Program-made: the position numbers and the translations under genes
Shown here: in pieces, positions 20,944-30,619 of the stretch
Layout of the letters: each line of letters opens with the position of its first letter
Position numbering within the stretch: position 1 is the first letter of the stretch
Source: Portulaca oleracea
Taxonomy: Eukaryota; Streptophyta; Magnoliopsida; Caryophyllales; Portulacaceae
Direction: 5' to 3'
NCBI GenBank assembly: GCA_029582165.1
Contig: CM055888.1
Span: forward strand, 35,636,908 to 35,700,907
Length of the DNA: 64,000 bases
Notes under the pieces: model-generated
What the model was told of the DNA's origin: nothing
Database searches by the model: none
What the model saw: the letters and a program-made list of their open reading frames with translations, nothing else

Positions 20944-21638
20944 AATTATTGTATGCTCCTGGAGCATGTGCTCCAGGAGATGACATGACAGCCATGTCAG
21001 ATTTTTTTTTTAAAAAAAATCAATAACTACTTGTCGGTTACCAGCGTCAGTTAAACTGAATTGTTCACTGAAGATAACATCATTGTTTACCGTACGATGT
21101 TCACTAAATTGATTCGGATTGTTCACTCACTTCAACTGCATTGTTCATTTACTTCAACTACGTTGTTCATTTACTTCAACTAATAATGTTTACTGAACTT
21201 GTTCCACATAGTTTACTCTAAAAAAATTTAGATTGTTCATCATAACTTGGCTGCTCACTTGAAAGATTAAGATTGTTTACTCATGAAATCAATTTATAAT
21301 ATATAATCTTCTTATGTGACAAAATTTCTATCATTAGAACTTATCGAATGTACTTGAACTTGCAGGAGTAACAATGAATTAGTAAACAATGGCACGGTGA
21401 ACAATGATAATATTGTCAATGAACAACCACTAGTTACATGATGAATAATTTTAACATATTTAGTGAACCATCTCAACATATCTAGTGAACAATCTCGATA
21501 TACAGGGTGAAGAATCTCAACATATGTCGTGAATTATCCTATCTGGTTATGAGTGAACAAAGACTCTTTTATGGATGAACAATGTCATATGCCACGTAGG
21601 ATCCGGAGCACATTCTCCAGGAGCATATAATACATATT
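20944..21638. mobile_element. TIR element (MITE-like) with GTTCAC/GTGAAC subterminal arrays
   Basis: Inverted ends TATGCTCCTGGAGCATGTGC (20952) and its near-exact reverse complement ending at 21627 (22 of 23 match). The left half contains repeated TTGTTCAC/TTTACTTCAACT motifs, the right half repeated GTGAACAATS motifs, giving a large inverted-repeat texture. No ORF. The target duplication is unclear: a 14-bp direct repeat GGGTATGTCCYGCA (20930-20943 and 21639-21652, one mismatch) abuts the element, longer than normal for TIR elements. Superfamily not assigned. Confidence 0.55.
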
Positions 21639-21679
21639 GGGTATGTCCCGCATCATTTCCCTCCAAATCCTTCACCCCC

Positions 21680-21692
21680 TCACCTATAAATA
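21680..21692 (+). promoter_or_regulatory. TATA box of the solo LTR
   Basis: CTATAAATACC followed by a C/T-rich leader (CATCATCAACAACTC), typical of an LTR transcription start. With the two insertions removed, the AAAACCYGCCTAGGTTTT motifs end about 90 bp upstream. Confidence 0.6.
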
Positions 21693-22727
21693 CCCCCTCC
21701 ATATCAACTTTCATCATCAACAACTCTCATCAACTTCCTCCATATTATACTTCCATTCTCTCAAAATTTCATCATCCATATCCATTTCTGATCCCACCAT
21801 AATCACACTCATCACCACCATATAACCATCCATACTCCGCTTTTCCAAATCATCAACATTATTTCATCCAAGCATCAAGTCAAGGGGCAACTCAAGGGAT
21901 CAAATTCATCGATTCTACCATCTTAAGCAAGGTTCGGTTTCTTTGTTATTGGTTATTCATGTAATTCATTTTTTAATTCCTTACTTGTACATTTTGTAAA
22001 AAGTAAATATCATGTTTTCATATTGCATGATTTGAATAATAATTCCAGGAAATTAATCAAACTTCTCCCCGCTCTCTTTCTTTTCAATGTTGATTTTAGT
22101 AGAGTCTGTTTTATAACAGGCGGATTCGAGGGTTCTTATAACTCTCGAATCCGTACCCTTACCCCCGAATCTAGAAATCGGGTTCGTAGACCTGAGTCTT
22201 TCTTTTCTTATTTTACGGTTTGTCGATTTCCTTAAATCGGCTGACGACTCTTTTACATTTTATAAATTCGTTTAACTATTTAAAATATTCGTTTATGCAT
22301 AAAATAATTTAAGAAAATAATTTAGTTCATTCCCCTTCACTAATTTAAGATTAGACCCGAGGAAAACGGGCCATAAATTAATAAAACCTAGGCGGGTTTT
22401 ATTAATTTCAACCCATTTTCTTCTGGCCCAAGGATGCAGACGGCCTAGCCCAAGGTCTGCTAAAACCTAGGCGGGTTTTAGCAGTTTCTGGTGGCCAGGT
22501 TGCTCCTCTTCGGGCTTGAATTTAGTGATTGAGCCGAGATTAAATTATTGTTAAATTAATTTGTGTAATTACGGATAATTTAAATAATAAAAAACGAGTT
22601 TGTAAATAAATAAAGTTTTATCACCCCGAAAATGAATTTCGAAAAAAAAAACATCCTTATTTAAGGATTAAGCAATCTTAGACGGCTCCCGATCAATTAA
22701 GTAGCGCATCCGAAAACAATTTCCCGG

Positions 22728-23184
22728 TGATCTCGAGCAAGAATGATGCTCTACTTGTTAGAGAGACTTCATCGGACACGATGCCGATGGCTCTTGGAGA
22801 TGTTGATTTTCTAGTCTTTCCTAGTGCCGTTTCTAGTCTTTCCCGGTGTCGATGTTGATGATTGTTGGCATGTTCAATGCCGAAGGACTTCATAGATCGC
22901 GATGTTGATGGCCTGGGGGTTGAGACTTCACCGAAACTCTGCTGGTGGCTCAAGATTGGGACTGCATCGAAACTCTGCCGATGACCTTGGGTGTTGAGAC
23001 TTCACCGAAACTCTGCCGGCGACTCAGGATTGATGATGATGATGATGATGATGATAATGATGATGATGACAAACTGGACGCGAGGCCAGATGTCGAGACT
23101 AACCAAACGCGAGCCTGGAAGGCATTGATGATGATGATGGCAAATCAATGCCGAGGGACTTCACCGATCGTGATGTCGATGACC
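22728..23184. other. Tat-2 3' non-coding DNA between solo LTR and Chr-1
   Basis: Matches 16313-16800 of Tat-1 (GATCTCGAGCAAG, GAGACTTCATCGGACACGATG). Includes an imperfect (GAT)n microsatellite at 23029-23069. The poly-Asp ORF it produces on the plus strand is not a gene. Confidence 0.5.
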
Positions 23185-26100
23185 TGTAACACCCCAACCT
23201 TAATCACAAGATTAAAATCCTACTCAGAAACCTAAACCTGTGATTAGCGCAACGGAACACTTTAGATCGAGGCATTACCGCCGTCCCCAAAAGAGACAAG
23301 GCACAAACACACCAAAACTTTATAACCACAAGAAAGAAAAATGCTAAACTCCAAACCCAAAACATAAGTACAAACTTACACAATCCTTGAATTTATGGAT
23401 ACATAAACTTAAAACCATAAGAGAACTTCCAAGCAGCTGCCAAACCGGCTCTCCTGCCATTAATGTGACTTAGGAACTACCTCACGCGATTGAAGCTACT
23501 TCGGAACTGATTTGTCTTTGCCTCGGGAGCTCGAACCTCCTAAAAACAAAACATTAAAACATTGCAAAAAGTGAGTGGCGAAACACTCAGTACGTAAACC
23601 TCCAACACGTAAAACCGTTCGAAAACGGTTTTAGTGCCGGCATTTAAATTCATTTTGAAAACAAGGGAAGGGGAGTAAAACTAATAACCTGAAATGAAGT
23701 ACATACATAACATACATGAATAACAATGTAGTAAAGATAGATGAATAAATATGTGGAACCCTCATGATCGGTGCAAGCACCTCACACACGCGCATGCCCA
23801 AATCGATCTAGATTTGGATTGGGTGACCGCTAAGCGGTCGACACTGGCCAGGTCAAGGCACTCTGATCAGGAGTGCTAAAACATGAGTACATATAAATGA
23901 TAATATAAGGCGGGTCCACTTTAAAACATAAAAGATTACATAAAGCATAAAACTTGATAATACATGAATAATATACGCACTAAGGCGGTAAAGGTTGGAC
24001 AATTTGCGTACCTTGGGATGATAAAGTCCCTGGCGGTGCGTCTCGGCTTTGAGATGACTTTGGTAACTTGTCAACTAAGACATGAATAATGGAAAATGAA
24101 GAACCGAATGAGGCTCTTAATTAGTTTCAAAAGTTTAGAAACTTAGGAAAATATAAATGAAATAACTTAGGGAGAAAATTTCAGGTTGTATAAAAATAAA
24201 GATTATAGTGTAACTTGAGTTAGGAAAATCGGAATGAAGTAAAAGAGTACATCCCGGAATAGGGAAAATTATAATCTACAACTTTGTCAACAGAACCAGA
24301 GGGTAAAAATGAGAGGGAGGGCTCCAAAATGGGCCCGGACAGAAACTGGGTTCGGATAATTAAGAACTCCGGGTCGAATTTATATGAAGGTATTGACATA
24401 GAAAGGTGAATTAAGAAGATGGAACTTGAATCTTGGAAAGGTAGCTTAAATTGATGAAGAATGGGACTTAAAGATTGAAGGTTAGAATGGAAATCGTGGA
24501 CTTAAAGATGATGCGAAGACGTGATAATGAGATTAAAAATGAAGTGAGAATGATTCATGGGGTATGGGTTTTCGAACGTGATTGAGAGGCAAGCTTAAGT
24601 TGGTACTTTAGACGGAAAAAGACTTGAATCTACTTAGGGCTTGGAGGTTATAAAGCTAGATGAGAAATCTTAGCTAGATCAATAATAAAGGGCTTTTAAG
24701 CTAAAGTCCATGAGGAGAAAACTTATAACTTGTGTTAGATTCATAAACCCTTGGAATGATGACCTTAGGATATACTTAGGCTTCCAAACCATACTTTTCA
24801 ACCTTAAAATCATAATATAGGATTACAACATATAACCATAACTTATCAATGCTTAAAATCCTCTATTGATATTGGTTTAGGGCCCCAAAGATGGAATTTA
24901 ATAAGGAATAAACTGGGCAGAAACTTCAAGATGGACAACCCTTCTTTCTGGGCTCATAACTCACACTCCCGATATCGGATAACTACAAACCATACCTTTC
25001 TGGAAAGCTTGCAATGTGACCTAAAACTTTCATATTTACCACAAAAACTAGAAAGATCTTTAAAGGGATGAAAAACAGCCCTTAAGCTACTGACTTCCAG
25101 AAACGTATTCCGAAACGTGACGTTACGGTTTTGGCCATAACTCGGCCTATACAAGACGGAATTTAGAAATTCCAAAGCCTATGGTTAGCTAAGACTTTGG
25201 GCTATCCCATGGAGTAAAAATCTGGGTAAAAATCCAACTTTCAAGTCCCTGTAATTTTCCAGAAATTGAGCAGAATCTTTCTTGCACTTAAACTCAACTC
25301 TAATGATGTTTTAAAGCTCTTAATTCATACTAATTCCTTACCAAACTTCATTTAAGCTATTATCTACCATATTTCCAGAATTAAACCTTCACAAATAGCT
25401 CATCAAAGACCTTAAATTTCACATGCATCCATGGATCCAACATGCATTCTTTCATATACAACTTAATTTAGCACTCTTTCACCAAAATGTCATCAATTCA
25501 CCCAAATTAAACATAACAACACTTAAACATCAAACTTAACTTTTATAAACAACCCTTAATACTCAGAATCTCATCAAGAAACTCACATGCATTAAGATTA
25601 AATCATCATCCATTAAGAAATCATCAAGAAAACCTCAAGAACACCTCAAATTTCACATGCACATACTCTAAACTCAAATCCTAACTTGACTAATACAATC
25701 ATAACTTTGAATTCATGATTAAAGAGAGTAAAAGAGATAGAATTTACAAGAATTACACATATAAAACATAAAACTCAGATTAGGGTTTAAAAGAATTGAA
25801 TTTGGGGGATTGAGAGATTACCCTTGGGGTTAAAATTTGATGAAAACACAAGAGAGGAGGAAGGAGGTGGCGGCCGGCGAGAGGTGGCGGCGGCGGTAGC
25901 TCGTGGCCGGAAAAAATGGCCGGCGGTGGGCTGCTGTGGCTGGCTGGGCAGAGAGGAGGAGGAAGGTAGAGAGAGAAAGTGAAGTGTGTTTGAGAAATTA
26001 GAATGAGGAAATGGGTTTACTAATACCCATTAGTAGTATATTTTCCCTCCACTTAATTAAAACACTAATAATACTTAACAAGTCTGAATTTTGATTAAGT

Positions 26101-26559
26101 AAAATAAATTGTAAACAAATACTAGTTTAATAAAATTAGTTTGCACTAAATAAAATTAATTGGTAACAATTGGGTTAAAATAAAATAGAACTTGAACTAA
26201 TAAAATTAAATGAATGGACATAAATATTACTTGTACTAAAATAAAATAAACATAATCTAAAATAAAATAAATTAAGGTTTGGATAATAAAATATAAAGGT
26301 TGAGAAGTAAAATAATTAAACCCCTTTCGGTTAAAGAAATAATGTAAACGGTAAAACCCGATATAAATTAACTTAACGGGTAATTAAAGTGAATTAAAGG
26401 TTTATGAACCCGTAACTTGATACCCTTTGCCATCTCCTGCACGAGACTTGACACCGATAAAATAAATATTTAAAAGTAAACGCGAAAAATTTATACGTAA
26501 TTTAGATAATTACTGTAATTAGTACTTAATTAATCGTGATTTTGGGGCGGGTTATTACA
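23185..26559 (-). repeat. 3' LTR of Chr-1
   Basis: 3375 bp. Adjacent to the polypurine tract. Contains three short hairpins near its U5 side: AAAACCGTT-CGAA-AACGGTTTT (23611-23632), GACCGCT-A-AGCGGTC (23825-23839) and GCACTC-7nt-GAGTGC (23858-23876). A GC-rich block lies at 25868-25955. Small ORFs in it (duplicated in the other LTR) are chance. Confidence 0.85.
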
Positions 26560-26576
26560 TCCTCCCCCCCTAAAAG
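26560..26576 (-). other. Polypurine tract of Chr-1
   Basis: On the minus strand AGGGGGGGAGGA immediately precedes the 3' LTR start (TGTAATAACCC). This is the usual tract of plant chromoviruses. Confidence 0.7.
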
Positions 26577-26627
26577 AAAGTTTCGTCCGCGAAACTTGGC
26601 AATGGTCATTAAACGCGTTTGTTTACC

Positions 26628-27172
26628 TTAGAAGAGATGGGGGTACTGTTTCTTCATGTTTTCCTCGGTTTCCCACGTGGCTTCCAAGGTGTCTTGATTC
26701 GCCCATAGCACTTTGACTAAGGGGACTTCATTCGTACGTAGCTTCTTGATTCGTCGATCCAGAATTTGAATCGGTTGCTGCTGGAAGGTTAGATCTTCTG
26801 CCAAAAGCGGTGGTTCTTCCGCTAGAACATGCTTCGCGTCCGGTACATATTTCCGGAGTTGCGATACGTGTAAAACGTCGTGAATCCTTCTTCTTTACGA
26901 AAGGCACTGGTGCTCCCCAGGGTGATGCGCTGGGTCTAATGAATCCTTCTTAATAATTCCTCCAGCTGTATCTTCAACTCCTTAAGCTCTACTGGCGCCA
27001 TTCGGTAAGACGATTTGGATATTGGCCTAGTTCCAGGAATTACTTCAATCTCAATGTCAATCTCCCTCTTCGGGGGTAATTCCGTAATTTCCTTGGGGAA
27101 AACGTTCGGAAACTCGCGCACCACTGGAATCTCCTCTATCTTGGTTGGGTCCTTATAAATTAAGCAAAACAT
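26628..27172 (-). pseudogene. Chr-1 pol remnant: RT N-terminus fused to C-terminal chromodomain
   Basis: Minus reading from 27172 gives the start of a chromovirus [15 protein letters not shown], a [11 protein letters not shown] block and [11 protein letters not shown], then, one frame over, [13 protein letters not shown] and FVKKKD. Directly after FVKKKD (about 26881-26890) it jumps to HVSQLRKYVPDAKHVL and on through a chromodomain (VLWANQDTLEATWE, YPHLF, stop at 26628-26630). The catalytic RT, RNase H and integrase are missing. A GGAT shared by both expected sides may mark the break. The chromodomain, which targets integration to heterochromatin in this clade, remains readable in one frame. 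Confidence 0.8.
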
Positions 27173-29321
27173 TGGTTATTCTAAAAAGGTTTAAGCTTTA
27201 CTAGTCTAAGATTTATCTCCTCATATTGGTAGTTAATAAGAGGTAATACAATTGATGGGGATAAGAATTATAATGATGTTATGAATAAGGAAATCCATAA
27301 GAGATGCTGAAATGATCTTGATATGAAGGAGAAGATCTTGAGTAAGCTTTTGATAATCAAATCTGGGTTTGGGAGATGTTTATGTATGTTTTCAGAAATA
27401 TCATGGAGTCTCTAGTGTTGTACAGAGGCAAGAAAACCTTCAAGCTTCAGAGAGAAAGGTTTTGGGTAAATATGTCAAGAATCTTGAATTAGGAAAATCG
27501 ATTCGGAATGCATGAATGATTTGGCAAAAGTTGCTTGGGATATGCAAGGCGTAAGCTGATGAGATGGGCCGAATAGTAACTTGTATTTAAGCTAAATCTT
27601 GGATATGAACTGTAGATGTTGTTGAGAATGATGATTATTTCGGGAGGAGAAAAGATGATCAAATAAGAAATACAATAGAATAAGTGTAGTCGATCACCAC
27701 TGGATGTACGAGTAGATTATTGTTAGAATAAAGACACTTATCCAAAAAGGAAATTGAGAAAAGAAAGAGTCGCCAATAAGGTGTGGGCATAACATTAAGG
27801 AGCTAAAATGATTGGTCGGTAACGATGACAAGTTCTCCTAAAAATTCTTGAAAATGGGAAATGATTAGAATTGACGAAGTTGATTGCTATCTTACGACGA
27901 TGAAAAGTGAATTTAGGAGGGGAATGTACAATATGAGTGGGAGGTGAAGCTTGATTTAAATAATAAACTCGAGGTATGATAGCCCTACAGAGGAGGGTTG
28001 AAACTTACAATGGTTGTTCATTAAAGGAGGAGGCTGGGGGATCTTGATACATGTGTATGGTTACCCGAGATCAGACTTCTAAAACCTCATAATTTTGTTG
28101 GACGTCTCTAAGAAACCCGTATACATAACGAGTTTTTTCTTCAATCTGCATTTCCCTCTTAGTCTCGCTCTTAATTACAAATCTCTTACTCCTCATATGA
28201 ATCTCCTCATTCATTATGACTCTATTGCCTCCCTTTTTGTTTCCTCCCTAACCTAGTTCCTGATACAGGGTTAGGAATGACTATTATTAACTCCTCAACC
28301 GGGGCCTAAATCTCTGTATTCGTGCTAAAGCCCCCATTATGGGTACCGTGTCCTTGAAGTCCTTGTTTACCTCATTGACCACTATTATTAGGTTCTTCAC
28401 ACCATTTAAACAATTCAGATAAATATAAAGAGTACTTCTTCCTCCTATCACTTCAAGCTGGCTTTCCTTGAAGCCTCATTCATGGGCTCTCCCTGTGGTG
28501 AAGAATTCCTTGAGCTTTGCAACATGCTACATTATTACAGCAAAATATATTTTTATCTCGCATAACTTATTGCCACCACTTTTTTCCTTTCTATAACTTG
28601 TTTCCTAACAACTTTGATTTGAAACGATTGTATCCTCGTAAGGTTCTCATTGCTTTGCTCGATTATACGCCCACATACATGCATCTCATAATAGGCAACC
28701 TCAAATAAAGTTCTCATAACCCCTGTAACAAAATCGACCCCATTGCCGCACAAGACCATCATAGGTATATATATATAGAGAGATTAGAAGCCCAACATAT
28801 GATACTGTTGCAGCTATTCAAGCGTTCTTAAAAAAACAAGAATCTCCTCCAATTCGTTCTATGACATTCTTTTTCCACTCTTTAACCAAAATATAACGCG
28901 ATAAAAGGGACGAGCTCTACTATTCTTGGATTACATGCGGTGCCCCCTTTTCCCAATAAATCATAGGGAAGCACCAAAAACAACATAACTAACTAGCTAC
29001 AAGGGTGATTTCCAAACATATGAGTTGACTAATCGCACCCCAACAACATAATCGTCTTGCTAAGGTAGGTTAGCTTCCTAGCTATCTCTACACAAAAGTT
29101 AGTGTAAAAGGGTAGGTTCCTTAAACTTGAGAATTCGACCCCTCTTGCTCACTTGCTTCTTCCACGTGATGGAGCCTCAAAGGACGGGTATTCCTGCGTT
29201 GAATATGACAGATCTTGGGCCTCAAGGTGGTTCAATCAAAGTCGTCCTCCACCGGAACGGCGGGTGTAGATGCTCTCATTTCATGGTCCTTGACTTACTT
29301 TGGTTCTGAGCGTACTTCATC
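27173..29321. other. Chr-1 interior, non-coding
   Basis: About 2.1 kb where protease and gag would be expected in an autonomous chromovirus. I find no aspartic-protease DTGA-like motif or CCHC knuckle, and only ORFs under 75 codons. A short AT microsatellite (TATATATATAGAGAG) sits near 28765. Confidence 0.5.
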
Positions 29322-29903
29322 TTAATCCAGATCCATGCTAGGATCTTCTTCTTCTCCGGCTACCTGGGCTGTGGGCGTGGTCTCCCCATGTGAAGATACA
29401 TTCGGAACAATTGGTCGTCCCGTGATGAGTTGTGAGAAATGTAAACGAACTTCGTCCGCCGGTAGAGAAAACACGCGTGATGGCGCTATTCCTGCGTTGA
29501 AAGGCGCTGGTAGTCCTAGCATTTCACGGAGATAGGGTCCTAGTTTGCTAACGTAGAGAGTTAGTGATTGCGCAGTTTGAGTGACCATTGCTTCCATCGC
29601 TATCTGGTTCCAAGCCCCGACATAGTGGAGGCACCGTACACGGCGTCCTGGTTCTCCTCGAAGGAGCAATTGGCGGTACCTGTCCCTGATATCATCCCAC
29701 GGGCTCTCGTGGGGAAGAGTTGCTAGAAGGCATCGGGCTCGGCAAATGCCGTCGTGATATTTGGATTTTGGGTTCGCAGCGCAGTGCGCGTCTAGAACGT
29801 CTTGTAGAGCCTTGAGATGAGCTTGAACGTTAGTAGCAGGGTCCATGAACATCGCAAACGGATTTGGGAGGGGATTGCGTCGGCATCCATCTATACGATA
29901 CAT
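29322..29903 (-). CDS. Unrecognised 193-codon ORF near the 5' end of Chr-1
   Basis: An open frame of 193 codons in the gag position of Chr-1, about 700 bp after the PBS. It opens MYRIDGCRRNPLPNPFAMFM. It then has a probably helical basic region (QAHLKALQDVLDAHC, DIRDRYRQLLLRGEPGRRVR) and an acidic tail (EEEDPSMDLD). No CCHC motif and no homology I recognise; it could be a diverged or truncated gag or a protein acquired by this deletion derivative. The intact frame next to a gutted pol, in an element with near-identical LTRs, is notable. The antisense ORF at 29335-29535 is its shadow. Confidence 0.45.
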   Translation of the reverse strand: MYRIDGCRRNPLPNPFAMFMDPATNVQAHLKALQDVLDAHCAANPKSKYHDGICRARCLLATLPHESPWDDIRDRYRQLLLRGEPGRRVRCLHYVGAWNQIAMEAMVTQTAQSLTLYVSKLGPYLREMLGLPAPFNAGIAPSRVFSLPADEVRLHFSQLITGRPIVPNVSSHGETTPTAQVAGEEEDPSMDLD

Positions 29904-30604
29904 AGAGTATAACGCAAGGCTTTGAAATTCTTATTATAGCAAAAAGAGCTTGTCAATGTAAATAATAAAAACAAACTTATGACGAGGTTCGAGACTCAAC
30001 CAAGTTAACCCCTTATGAGCTACCAAAGTAGCTCTCATTTTAACTTTTAAACTTGCCCTGGGCTTAACAATTTCTTGATTCTGCAAATTATACCATCTTT
30101 CGGGCTCCTTTAAAGGTTTAACCCATACTAATATTTAGGACTCATTTCATCCTACACCAATCCCACTTGGGACTTGCTTTATAATCTTTTTGTTGACTCT
30201 CAAAGACTCTTGAGAAGATACTATGACATACTTCATGATTTCCCAACATATTCATAACTTTACTTGTATAGACTACTAGGCTCAACTCAAGTTCACCTAG
30301 TTTTCTTCCCTTTTAAAATTTTAACTAAAGCTTTCTAAAATCCTGGGAAAAAAACTCGGCAGCACTTCCCCTATAAATAGAGCTATCCCAAATTTACATA
30401 ATCTTGAAAACCTGCAAGGAAGAGCAATTTACATACTACACCAATATTTAGAGTTGCATGCTCCTCAACAATTCCCAACATAATCATCACTTATCATACC
30501 AACCATGGAGATACTCATTCTCACGTGCCTAACTTTCTCCTTAAACCATAACACAAAATCAATGTCTTAGAGAATTCTATAATCCCAAATTCTAATTAAC
30601 TCAC
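29904..30604. other. Leader of Chr-1
   Basis: About 700 bp of T/C-rich non-coding DNA between PBS and ORF. No repeats or ORF of note. Confidence 0.45.
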
Positions 30605-30615
30605 GCTCGATACCA
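30605..30615 (-). other. Primer-binding site of Chr-1
   Basis: Minus strand TGGTATCGAGC, close to TGGTATCAGAGC (initiator tRNA-Met), a few bases from the LTR end. Matches the PBS of plant chromoviruses. Confidence 0.7.
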
Positions 30616-30619
30616 CAAT

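Larger units (their letters stand above)
19447..22727 (+). repeat. Solo-type LTR of another gypsy element (plus strand), with two insertions
   Basis: Begins TGCAAACACCGGATTTTG. The right end ATTTCCCGGTG matches the expected inverse (CCGGTGTTTGCA) except that the last 6 bases are gone. A TATA box (CCTATAAATACC) lies at 21680-21692, so it reads on the plus strand. Without the hAT (20064-20923) and TIR element (20944-21638) it would be about 1.7 kb. Five inverted motifs of the type AAAACCCGCCTAGGTTTT occur at about 19842, 19922, 20021, 22382 and 22459. No PBS or coding sequence follows, so it is a solo LTR. The right junction shares CGGTG with the Tat-2 sequence CGGTGATCTCGAG, suggesting a microhomology deletion. 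Confidence 0.6.

Noticed and set aside
22945..23235. Poly-Asp ORF of 96 codons
   Set aside because: Produced by the (GAT)n microsatellite in Tat-2 non-coding DNA; not present as a frame in Tat-1.
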